DNA of 16,513 nucleotides, from NCBI GenBank assembly GCA_003151895.1, contig PLYX01000011.1, forward strand, positions 1 to 16,513, read 5' to 3'. This document shows positions 6,509 to 11,423 of the stretch, one piece after another (positions within the stretch are counted from its first letter, which is position 1; each line of letters begins with the position of its first letter). The position numbers were made by a program, and so were the translations under genes. Source of the DNA: Solirubrobacterales bacterium (GTDB lineage Bacteria > Actinomycetota > Thermoleophilia > Solirubrobacterales > Solirubrobacteraceae). The notes below the pieces were generated by a model. That model saw only the letters and a program-made list of their open reading frames with translations, was not told where the DNA came from and made no database searches.

Positions 6509-6736
6509 CTAGCCCTCGCCGTCGGGCGGGAGGAAGGGCCCGTACTCGGCCTCGAAGGCGGCGAACTCCTCTGGTGTCGCGCGACGCCCACCGAAGGCGG
6601 GCACGACGGCTGGGTAGACGCCGTTGCGCTCCGGCACGAGCACGAGGCGCCCGTCAGGTCGCCTGTCCTCGACGACGTAGTCGCCGTTGATGTCGCCGCT
6701 GAGCGTCACGTGCGGTTGCGCTGCCACAGCGCTCAT
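6509..6736 (-). CDS. Module C first gene: putative antitoxin with PPDGEG tail
   Basis: Seventy-five residues from ATG at 6736, preceded by the ribosome site GGGGGATCT. The N-terminus MSAVAAQPHVTLSGD is identical to module E. Shared features with modules B, D and E are HVTLSGD, GDYVVEDRRPDGRLVLVP, an amphipathic helix containing TPEEFAAFEAEYGP, and the terminal PPDGEG. The protein is strongly acidic, as expected for an antitoxin whose C-terminus wraps a basic toxin. No helix-turn-helix or ribbon-helix-helix motif is obvious, so autorepression is not shown. The small acidic first gene directly abutting a larger second gene is the classic type II antitoxin-toxin order; that role is inferred. Confidence 0.7.
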   Translation of the reverse strand: MSAVAAQPHVTLSGDINGDYVVEDRRPDGRLVLVPERNGVYPAVVPAFGGRRATPEEFAAFEAEYGPFLPPDGEG

Positions 6737-6790
6737 GATGCCAGATCCCCCTTTGATCGTGAAGCGGGTCGGGTTCGGTTCATGCGATCC

Positions 6791-6796
6791 ACCGTA
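6791..6796 (-). promoter_or_regulatory. Candidate -10 element of module C (TACGGT)
   Basis: Minus-strand TACGGT lies 54 bases upstream of the module C ATG. The whole stretch from here to the start is nearly identical to that of module E. Confidence 0.4.
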
Positions 6797-6800
6797 CCCC

Positions 6801-6919
6801 GCGCTTGCGACGGTACTCGGCGCGGCGCGGTCTCTATGAGCACCAGTCACCGCGGGCAGGACGCATGAGGCGCCGGGGGGGAGCAACGGTGAGCACGGCC
6901 GCGACGTCCTTGGATCGCT
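6801..6919. repeat. Conserved mazF-downstream spacer, full copy
   Basis: It begins GCGCTTGCGACGGTACTCGG, continues through TCTCTATGAGCACCAGTCAC and GCATGAGGCGCCG, and ends at the mazF tail remnant. Near-identical copies lie at 7685-7802 and 11611-11701. On the minus strand each copy joins a mazF 3' end to the promoter of the next module. Confidence 0.85.
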
Positions 6920-6944
6920 CGGCAGTCGGTGGCCGCGTTGAGCG
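6920..6944 (-). pseudogene. mazF: mazF 3'-end fragment
   Basis: The minus strand reads CTC AAC GCG GCC ACC GAC TGC, giving LNAATDC, equivalent to the LSAATDC end of intact MazF, but the stop codon has become CGA. The rest of the gene is gone. The fragment lies only a few bases downstream of the module D second-gene stop, so the D module appears to have replaced the body of this mazF. Confidence 0.65.
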
Positions 6945-6948
6945 TGCG

Positions 6949-7380
6949 TCAGCCCTCCTCTTGCGCCGGCGGCGCGGGTGTGTCGGGGTCCTGGGCCCGC
7001 AGATCCTTCGCGATGATCTCCAGCAGCCGTGCGCCGGCGTAGTCGTAGACGTTGAGCGCGTGCGAGTGCTTGGGGTGGTGGCGCACGCCAAACGCAAGGT
7101 AGGCGAGCACGAGTTTGCCTTCGATCGTCACGAGCTTGAAGACCATGCCGAACCTGCCGTTTGGCTGAGGCAGGTAGACCTTGGCGCAGTTGGGCAAGGT
7201 GGTTCCGTTGCGTCCGTGCTCATCGACCGAGCGAAGGTGCGAGAAGGGAACGCCGTCGGCCTCGTAGTCGCGGCGGGCGGTTTGCGCCGCTGCTCGCCCG
7301 GCGGGCGTGGTGCGTGCGAGATCCGCCTCCCATGCGGTGGGCTCGAAGCGCGCCGGGAAGCGCGGCTCAGATGTGGACAT
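6949..7380 (-). CDS. Module D second gene: putative toxin, longest paralogue
   Basis: A 143-residue protein from ATG 7380, three bases after the partner's TAG. It shares with modules C and E the N-terminal FEPTAWEADLARTTPAGRAA, the block NGTTLPNCAKVYLPQPNGRF, the strand GMVFKLV, and YLAFGVRHHPKHSHALNVYD followed by YAGARL. After this conserved core it carries a roughly 25-residue tail (LLEIIAKDLRAQDPDTPAPP, then AQEEG) absent from C. The histidine-rich RHHPKHSH stretch, also RHHPKDSH in E, is a plausible functional site. The RelE/ParE resemblance is as described for C and is an inference. The gene ends five bases before the mazF tail fragment. Confidence 0.7.
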   Translation of the reverse strand: MSTSEPRFPARFEPTAWEADLARTTPAGRAAAQTARRDYEADGVPFSHLRSVDEHGRNGTTLPNCAKVYLPQPNGRFGMVFKLVTIEGKLVLAYLAFGVRHHPKHSHALNVYDYAGARLLEIIAKDLRAQDPDTPAPPAQEEG

Positions 7381-7383
7381 CGT

Positions 7384-7617
7384 CTACCCCTCGCCGTCGG
7401 GGGGCTGCATGAGCGGCCCGTACTTGCGCCAGAACTCGGCGGACTGCTCTGGGGTCGGTTCGCGGGCGCCCATACGCTCGCGGATCGCCTTCCAAGACGT
7501 GTCCGGCGCGAGCAGGATCCGCCCGTCGGGGCGCTCCTCCTCGATGACGTACTCACCGGCGCGTCCGCCGCTGAGCGTGACGTGTACGAGCTGCTGATGC
7601 GCTGCCATGGCCTCCAT
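7384..7617 (-). CDS. Module D first gene: putative antitoxin with PPDGEG tail
   Basis: Seventy-seven residues from ATG 7617, with the strong ribosome site GGAAGGAGAGG. The start MEAMAAHQQLVHVTLSGG matches module B (MEAMATQRLVHVTLGG) rather than C and E. It then shares AGEYVIEEERPDGRILLAPD, SWKAIRERMGAREPTPEQSA, YGPLMQ and PPDGEG with the family. Acidic and probably small alpha/beta. It is the only intact member of the MEAM sub-type. The 3-base gap to the next gene favours coupled translation, with antitoxin made first. Confidence 0.7.
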   Translation of the reverse strand: MEAMAAHQQLVHVTLSGGRAGEYVIEEERPDGRILLAPDTSWKAIRERMGAREPTPEQSAEFWRKYGPLMQPPDGEG

Positions 7618-7674
7618 GATCGCACCTCTCCTTCCGATCGTCAAAAGGCGAGCGGGATCGATCGCCGGTGGAGC

Positions 7675-7680
7675 ACCGTA
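7675..7680 (-). promoter_or_regulatory. Candidate -10 element of module D (TACGGT)
   Basis: Minus-strand TACGGT lies 57 bases upstream of the module D ATG, at the conserved position. Confidence 0.35.
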
Positions 7681-7684
7681 TCCC

Positions 7685-7802
7685 GCGCTTGCGACGGTAC
7701 TCGGCGCGGGGCGGTCTCTATGAGCACCAGTCACCAGGGGCAGGCCACATGAGGCGCCAGGAGGGAGCAACGGTGAGCACGGCCGCGACGTCCTTGGATC
7801 GC
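7685..7802. repeat. Conserved mazF-downstream spacer, full copy beside intact mazF
   Basis: GCGCTTGCGACGGTACTCGG, then TCTCTATGAGCACCAGTCAC, CAGGGGCAGGCCACATGAGG and GTGAGCACGGCCGCGACGTC. It connects the intact mazF stop (7803) with the module D promoter and is the best reference copy of this repeat. Confidence 0.85.
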
Positions 7803-8117
7803 TCAGCAGTCGGTGGCCGCGCTGAGCGCTCGGCAGACTTCGTGCATCCGCACGGAATCAAGTGTGGTGATGTGCTTTGTGAGGTATGCCTTCTCAGCCG
7901 AGAACGTGTTGGCGAGCACCAGCACACACTCGGCCGGCATACCGTCGGCGACGCCGATCTGGATCTCGGTCGGGGTACCGCGAATGGTGCCCGTGGTCGG
8001 CACGGCGATCACGTCGAGGTTTTCCTCGATCAGATCGTCACGGCTGAGGATCAGTGCTGGCCTGCGCTTTCGGTCGGGGTGCTCATACAGCCACACCTCG
8101 CCGCGTGCAACTGTCAA
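7803..8117 (-). CDS. mazF: MazF/PemK-family mRNA interferase toxin
   Basis: A 104-residue protein of normal MazF length. It has the N-terminal MazF strand RGEVWLYEHPDRKRRPALIL, the PTTGTIRGTPTEI segment corresponding to the conserved catalytic Thr/Ser-containing loop (TSTIRGxPTEV in relatives), and a C-terminal CRALSAATDC helix. Arg in RRPALIL and the TGTIRG threonine are the expected active-site residues. The family cleaves single-stranded RNA at short sequence motifs in the cytoplasm. The gene overlaps its antitoxin by four bases (ATGA). It is the only intact mazF among four copies in the window; the others share its last residues and downstream spacer. Confidence 0.93.
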   Translation of the reverse strand: MTVARGEVWLYEHPDRKRRPALILSRDDLIEENLDVIAVPTTGTIRGTPTEIQIGVADGMPAECVLVLANTFSAEKAYLTKHITTLDSVRMHEVCRALSAATDC

Positions 8118-8359
8118 AGGTACTCGTCCCAGGAGAACCCTGCTGCGGCCTCTTGCTCATCGAGGCGACTCAGCATGCCTCCCGCCGCCGCCCGCGTCAT
8201 CGCCGAGAGGTTCCCCCACTCATCGATGATGTCGCCCGGCTTGCCCGCTTCGTCGCCGGTGCCGTTCGGGCCGCGCGACGCGAGGATCTCTGCCACGGGA
8301 TCGAGTGCCGTCTCCGGCAGTTCGTCGACCAGCTTGTGGATCTGCTCACGTGTTGCCAT
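8114..8359 (-). CDS. mazE: MazE-type antitoxin partner of MazF
   Basis: Eighty-one residues beginning MATREQIHKLVDELPETALD, a helical N-terminal segment common in actinobacterial MazF partners, and ending in the acidic MLSRLDEQEAAAGFSWDEYL tail expected to thread into MazF. It overlaps mazF by 4 bases. Start choice: ATG 8359 lies seven bases after a consensus-like TACAAT (8367-8372), fitting a leaderless transcript. An in-frame ATG at 8380 has GGGAGGA close upstream and would add seven residues (MGPTIRD). I prefer 8359 because the spacing matches the vapB start at 10432, but both are possible. A relative of its N-terminus is found fused into the module A pseudogene. Confidence 0.85.
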   Translation of the reverse strand: MATREQIHKLVDELPETALDPVAEILASRGPNGTGDEAGKPGDIIDEWGNLSAMTRAAAGGMLSRLDEQEAAAGFSWDEYL

Positions 8360-8366
8360 GTCTCGG

Positions 8367-8372
8367 ATTGTA
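8367..8372 (-). promoter_or_regulatory. Candidate -10 element (TACAAT) for leaderless mazEF transcript
   Basis: Minus-strand TACAAT is followed by CCGAGAC and then ATG, placing the expected transcription start at the start codon. TCGACG, a weak -35 match, lies 18 bases upstream. Confidence 0.55.
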
Positions 8373-8442
8373 GGGCCCATAAGTCCTCCCGTCGAGGGGG
8401 CCGTGTCGGCCCCCGATCAGATTGAGCAGCCGAGGCTATCCC

Positions 8443-8462
8443 GCGCTTGCGACGGTACTCGG
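8443..8462. repeat. Conserved spacer, left-end fragment
   Basis: GCGCTTGCGACGGTACTCGG, the left end of the mazF-downstream spacer, is present; after it the sequence switches to the hairpin-repeat block. Confidence 0.8.
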
Positions 8463-8471
8463 CCCGTGGTC

Positions 8472-8897
8472 TCAGACGGTGCGGGTTCGCCTCTGGGCGC
8501 TATTCCCCTCTCCCTCAGCGCCCAGGGGTCGGCCCGTCAGTCGCTTGTCGGCGATTTGATAGACGCTGAGCGCGTGCGAGTCCTTGGGGTGGTGGCGCAC
8601 GCCGAAGGCCAGGACATCGAGGGACAGTGCTCCGGTCTGCGCGCGGGCGATCAGGTACACGATGCCCCGCGGTCCGTCGGGCCATGGGACGCGGGTCTTC
8701 ACGCAACCCGGCAGGCTCGTCCCGTCGGGTGCCTCCTCGTCGCACGCGAGCAGCTCGTCGACGGGTTGGCCGTCTCGCTCGAGGTCGGCTCGCTTCCTTG
8801 TGGCTGCCGCTCGACCGGCATCGGTGCTGTCGCGCAGGTCTTCGCTCCACGCCGCCTCATCGAAGGCGACGGGTGCGTGGCCCGGCTTGGCGGGCAT
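8472..8897 (-). CDS. Module E second gene: putative toxin, C-terminus altered by repeat
   Basis: A 141-residue protein from ATG 8897, three bases after the partner's TAG. Conserved core: FDEAAWSEDLRDSTDAGRAA, DGTSLPGCVKTRVPWPDGPR, GIVYLIA, then VLAFGVRHHPKDSHALSVYQ and IADKRL. Past the point where module C stops (RLNA), the frame runs through the hairpin repeat and gives TGRPLGAEGEGNSAQRRTRT with a final V, a tail with no counterpart in C or D. The natural C-terminus has probably been replaced by read-through into repeat sequence. Whether the protein is active is unknown. The RelE/ParE-like reading is the same inference as for C. Confidence 0.65.
   Translation of the reverse strand: MPAKPGHAPVAFDEAAWSEDLRDSTDAGRAAATRKRADLERDGQPVDELLACDEEAPDGTSLPGCVKTRVPWPDGPRGIVYLIARAQTGALSLDVLAFGVRHHPKDSHALSVYQIADKRLTGRPLGAEGEGNSAQRRTRTV
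8490..8528. repeat. Hairpin-forming repeat, copy 2, inside the 3' end of module E
   Basis: CCTCTGGGCG (8490-8499) pairs with CGCCCAGGGG (8519-8528). With its left flank from 8465 it matches the block at about 5851-5914. It overlaps the last 20 or so codons of the module E second gene. Confidence 0.75.
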
Positions 8898-8900
8898 GGC

Positions 8901-9113
8901 CTACCCCTCGCCGTCGGGCGGGCGAACAGGTCCGTACTGCGCCTCGAACTCGGCCAGCGTCGCCCGTGTGTGGCCGAGCCGGTTGAGTATCGCTTGTGCG
9001 GAGTTGTCCGGAACGATCACCATACGGCCGTCCGGGTCCTCCTCGGCGACCAGATACTCGCCGGCTCGATCGCCGCTGAGCGTCACGTGCGGTTGCGCTG
9101 CCACAGCGCTCAT
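8901..9113 (-). CDS. Module E first gene: putative antitoxin with PPDGEG tail
   Basis: Seventy residues from ATG 9113, with ribosome site GGGGGATCT. Starts MSAVAAQPHVTLSGD, identical to module C, then AGEYLVAEEDPDGRMVIVPD, a shorter linker (NSAQAILNRLGHTRATLAEF) than in the other copies, and the ending EAQYGPVRPPDGEG. The first 15 codons and roughly 75 upstream bases are almost identical to module C, while the rest has diverged, so the 5' end was shared recently by duplication or gene conversion. Proposed role and coupling are as for modules C and D. Confidence 0.7.
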   Translation of the reverse strand: MSAVAAQPHVTLSGDRAGEYLVAEEDPDGRMVIVPDNSAQAILNRLGHTRATLAEFEAQYGPVRPPDGEG

Positions 9114-9167
9114 GATGCCAGATCCCCCTTTGATCGTGAAGTGGGTCGGGTTCGGTTCATGCGATCC

Positions 9168-9173
9168 ACCGTA
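9168..9173 (-). promoter_or_regulatory. Candidate -10 element of module E (TACGGT)
   Basis: Minus-strand TACGGT lies 54 bases upstream of the module E ATG, the same distance as in module C. Confidence 0.4.
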
Positions 9174-9178
9174 CCCCG

Positions 9179-9201
9179 TGCTTGGGACGGTACTCGGCGC
9201 G
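9179..9201. repeat. Conserved spacer, left-end fragment upstream of module E
   Basis: TGCTTGGGACGGTACTCGGC matches the spacer start with one or two changes; the remainder of the spacer is lost. The DNA from 9202 to 9384 shows a small hairpin (TGGTGGG/CCCACCA, 9250-9267) but no gene I recognise. Confidence 0.7.
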
Positions 9202-9384
9202 GGGCGGTCGTCGCGCTGGGTGGGCGGGGATCCAATCCCTCGAACCGCATGGTGGGCGCCCCCACCAAGGGCTTGCAGGTGACTCAAACGATCCGCGCTC
9301 ACGCGCACAACAACGGACAGGTGGCGTGATGCGCCTGCGCCTCACCACACTGAACACACTGGATAGAGAAATGGGAGGAATCTG

Positions 9385-9525
9385 ATGTTCTGGAGACTAC
9401 GCAAGCGCTTCACCTACACGAACGTCGCAATGACGCTCGCGCTCGTGTTCGCCATGACCGGTGGCGCGTATGCCGCGTTCACGTCCCTGATCACCTCCAC
9501 CAAGCAGATCAGCCCGAGCGTCTGA
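9385..9525 (+). CDS. Very short signal-segment protein, probably a truncated Thermoleophilia exported protein
   Basis: Forty-six residues from ATG 9385, with a strong ribosome site GGGAGGAA ending five bases upstream. The sequence starts MFWRLRKRFTYTNVAMTLAL and continues VFAMTGGAYAAFTSLITSTK, then QISPSV and TGA. The basic N-terminus, the TYTNV...LALVFAMTGGAYA hydrophobic signal/anchor and the following xKQISPSV match the beginning of a family of exported proteins frequent in Solirubrobacterales, which normally continue for hundreds of residues. Here the frame stops at once, 35 bases before the low-GC repeat at 9560. It is either a truncated gene or a genuine small exported peptide. It is on the strand opposite to the toxin-antitoxin island. 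Confidence 0.7.
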   Translation: MFWRLRKRFTYTNVAMTLALVFAMTGGAYAAFTSLITSTKQISPSV

Positions 9526-9559
9526 GCATGTCCGGCTTCACCCGACGTTGGACCCATGA

Positions 9560-9637
9560 TTTTTTAAAGAGAGAAAGCCAAATTTCTGAATTGCCATCCC
9601 GTGTCTGTTTGAGAATGCAAATGCCCTCATTTATCAC
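9560..9637. repeat. 78-base direct repeat, left copy, flanking vapBC-1
   Basis: It begins TTTTTTAAAGAGAGAAAGCC, includes AAATTTCTGAATTGCCATCC and GTTTGAGAATGCAAATGCCC, and ends TTTATCAC. The right copy at 10658-10735 has the same length with five substitutions. Both are much more AT-rich than their surroundings and in the same orientation. Confidence 0.92.
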
Positions 9638-9782
9638 CCCAATCCCCGACACCTCCGCCGCCATAGCGCCGGCTGTCCCCGGCATGCCCGTGTATGACCA
9701 GGCGCCGCGAACCCCGATCCCGGTTGAAGGGGTGCGCGAGCAGACCTGGCGCGAGAACGCTCACCACGCCGCCGCCGGACTC

Positions 9783-10238
9783 TCAGCTCGGCGTAGCGAC
9801 GTCGATGTTCTTGCGGCCAGTACAGGCGACGAGCATGTTGATGTGCTTCACGTCGCCGGTGACGATCGTGATGTAACAGCCGTGGCTGCGGTACTCAGCG
9901 ATCGCGACCAGCTGGGCGTCAGTGGGGGAGATCTCCTCGCCGGGGTGGCGTTTGAGGGCCTGGTGGCGGAGGGCGCCGGCGCGCTTGGCAAGCTCCGTAG
10001 TCAGGGGCTCGAAGACGTCGTCGCCGGTGTCGATCTCGTTGATCAAGCGGTCGACTACGACATCGAGTCGCGGGTCGCCGGTGTAGACCTCCGTCAGGAC
10101 GGGGTCGGGAACTCGCATCGAGCCGTTGTAGTCGGTGCGGAGCAGAACCCAGTAAGCGTCGAGAGCTTCTCGGTCACGGGCCAGCTCGCTGACGGCCCCG
10201 CTATCCAGCAGGAAGTCCCGGCGCTGCGGTCCGGTCAC
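9783..10238 (-). CDS. vapC: VapC-like PIN-domain ribonuclease toxin (vapBC-1)
   Basis: A 151-residue PIN-domain protein. The acidic metal-binding residues are in place: Asp12 in LLDSGAVSEL, Glu50 in PVLTEVY, Asp107 in SPTDAQLVAIA and Asp129 in VTGDVKH. The family cleaves RNA, often tRNA or rRNA, with Mg2+ or Mn2+. The start is GTG at 10238, overlapping the antitoxin stop as GTGA; this start keeps the PIN core complete. The length is slightly above the usual 125-140 residues. The operon lies wholly between the two 78-base direct repeats, suggesting it arrived or moves as a cassette. Confidence 0.88.
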   Translation of the reverse strand: MTGPQRRDFLLDSGAVSELARDREALDAYWVLLRTDYNGSMRVPDPVLTEVYTGDPRLDVVVDRLINEIDTGDDVFEPLTTELAKRAGALRHQALKRHPGEEISPTDAQLVAIAEYRSHGCYITIVTGDVKHINMLVACTGRKNIDVATPS

Positions 10239-10432
10239 CGCGACCAGGTGGCCGCTTGGGCTCGGAGGGCGGCGAGCTGTTTGGAGCTATCGCCGCCTTC
10301 AGCCACGAACTGCTCGTGCAGCTCAGCGAAGCGGGCCTGCTGGGCTTGGACGAAGATCCGGTCCTCGTCGTCGATGAAGCCATCCGGCGTCGCGCCGTTG
10401 CTGGACGCGGTCTGGTTCTCGTCTTTGGGCAT
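10235..10432 (-). CDS. vapB: Antitoxin partner of vapBC-1
   Basis: Sixty-five residues, MPKDENQTASSNGATPDGFI then DDEDRIFVQAQQARFAELHE. An acidic, disordered N-terminus is followed by a helix with Ala/Gln-rich heptad-like pattern. No AbrB, ribbon-helix-helix or Phd motif is obvious, so the VapB label rests on position (4-base overlap upstream of a PIN toxin), size and acidity. A TACAAT box seven bases before the ATG suggests a leaderless transcript. Confidence 0.75.
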   Translation of the reverse strand: MPKDENQTASSNGATPDGFIDDEDRIFVQAQQARFAELHEQFVAEGGDSSKQLAALRAQAATWSR

Positions 10433-10439
10433 GCCCCGG

Positions 10440-10445
10440 ATTGTA
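10440..10445 (-). promoter_or_regulatory. Candidate -10 element (TACAAT) for leaderless vapBC-1 transcript
   Basis: Minus-strand TACAAT, then CCGGGGC, then ATG: the same arrangement and spacing as at mazE (TACAAT, CCGAGAC, ATG). Confidence 0.6.
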
Positions 10446-10657
10446 GCGAAGCACCCGGGCCCTGGATACGACTACAGGCGCGGGGCGTCCAGTCCTCCAC
10501 TTTGGGCACCAGGCACTGACGTGCGTGAGATCGAGACGGGTCGCCTGCGGGCAGACCGCGGCGTGATGGGCCGCCTGCAGTTGCGACAGGGCCGCTGCGG
10601 AGCTCGTGCTCCACACGGTGAGGGCGGGGGGATGGGTTGGCCAATTGACCCTTTGTA
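10446..10657. other. Intergenic segment inside the repeat-bounded cassette
   Basis: Between the vapBC-1 promoter and the right direct repeat. GC-rich, with no gene, RNA or repeat that I can support. Confidence 0.5.
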
Positions 10658-10735
10658 TTTTTTGAAGAGGGAAAGCCAAATTTCTGAATTGCCACCCCGT
10701 GTCTGTTTGAGAATGCAAATGCCTTCGTTTATCAC
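10658..10735. repeat. 78-base direct repeat, right copy
   Basis: It begins TTTTTTGAAGAGGGAAAGCC and ends TTTATCAC. It differs from 9560-9637 at repeat positions 7, 13, 38, 67 and 70; four of the five lie in the same codon phase. It ends 28 bases before the vapC-2 stop. Confidence 0.92.
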
Positions 10736-10763
10736 TTCACAGCAGACTCCTCAACCGCGCTGC

Positions 10764-11207
10764 TCATCGTCCTTGCGTGTCGGCGTCCTCCTGCGCGGCC
10801 AGGCGGGCGGTGAGCTCGAGTCCTACTTTGGGCAGGGCGCGGCGGACGCGGTGGTCGAAGGTGGCGACGGTTGCGTGGTGGGCTTGGGCTGTGGCGAGGG
10901 CGAACGCGTCGGCGAGGCTGATGTTCAGCGACCTCAGCGACCGGTGGCGTGCGGCGTCGAGGGCTATCGCCGGGGTCGGGGCGATCAGTTTCAGTTTCAG
11001 GGCGCCGAGGGCGTTCGTGGCGGTTGCAAGGGAGTCCTCGGCCTCGGCCGGTCTGACGAGTGTCTCGGCGTAGTTGATGAGCGACAGCAGCAGGGGTGTG
11101 CCGTCCTTGATCATTGCCTTGATGGCGTTCGCGGCTTGCGTGTGGTGGGCGTCCTGGCGGTCGAGCGCGGCGATCAGGATGTCGGTGTCGAGTACGCAGC
11201 CGCTCAT
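10764..11207 (-). CDS. vapC: VapC-like PIN-domain ribonuclease toxin (vapBC-2)
   Basis: A 147-residue PIN-domain protein with Asp7 in CVLDTDILIAAL, Glu48 in NYAETLV, Asp100 in SLADAFALATA and Asp118 in TFDHRVRR, the usual four acidic positions. Its sequence is only distantly related to vapC-1, so the two pairs are separate acquisitions. It overlaps its antitoxin by four bases (ATGA). Expected role: RNA cleavage released when the AbrB-type antitoxin is degraded. Confidence 0.93.
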   Translation of the reverse strand: MSGCVLDTDILIAALDRQDAHHTQAANAIKAMIKDGTPLLLSLINYAETLVRPAEAEDSLATATNALGALKLKLIAPTPAIALDAARHRSLRSLNISLADAFALATAQAHHATVATFDHRVRRALPKVGLELTARLAAQEDADTQGR

Positions 11208-11422
11208 GGCCGCTCCCTGGAGCGCAGCTGCTCGAGATACCCGGGCTCGTACAGGCCGTCGAAGACGCCCAGGGCGCGGTCGATATCCCTCCAGACGCGG
11301 CGGACGATGATGCGGTCGGCTCCGTCGGCCTCGATCGCGACCTCGTCGCCGACCTGCAGTCCTGCCCTCTTCAGCGTGTCCACGGGGAGCGTGATCTGGT
11401 GCTTGCTGGAGATTCGCGGCAT
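11204..11422 (-). CDS. vapB: AbrB/MazE-fold (SpoVT-AbrB) antitoxin of vapBC-2
   Basis: Seventy-two residues starting at ATG 11422. The N-terminal 45 residues, MPRISSKHQITLPVDTLKRA then GLQVGDEVAIEADGADRIIV, are a textbook swapped-hairpin AbrB domain (K..ITLP......GL..GD.V), which binds DNA as a dimer. The C-terminal part (RDIDRALGVFDGLYEPGYLE) is the toxin-binding tail. An inverted repeat sits directly before the start, fitting autorepression. The earlier in-frame start near 11653 is rejected because it would run through intergenic DNA. Confidence 0.92.
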   Translation of the reverse strand: MPRISSKHQITLPVDTLKRAGLQVGDEVAIEADGADRIIVRRVWRDIDRALGVFDGLYEPGYLEQLRSRERP

Positions 11423-11423
11423 G

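Noticed and set aside
4261..9201. CRISPR-like array, because of regularly recurring similar blocks
   Set aside because: The repeats are gene-sized or about 100 bases long with unequal spacing and coding content; there are no short uniform repeats with unique spacers.
9230..9270. A stretch with GGGGATCCAATCCCTCGAAC resembling part of a tRNA T-arm
   Set aside because: No cloverleaf can be completed on either strand and no anticodon stem is seen; the small TGGTGGG/CCCACCA hairpin alone does not support an RNA gene.
5708..9329. Long plus-strand frames (5708-6868, 6805-7752, 7668-9329), two ending in MSTSH.GQ..
   Set aside because: They run antisense to modules C-E and mazEF. The common MSTSHQGQAT or MSTSHRGQDA ending reflects the repeated spacer, not a shared protein domain.
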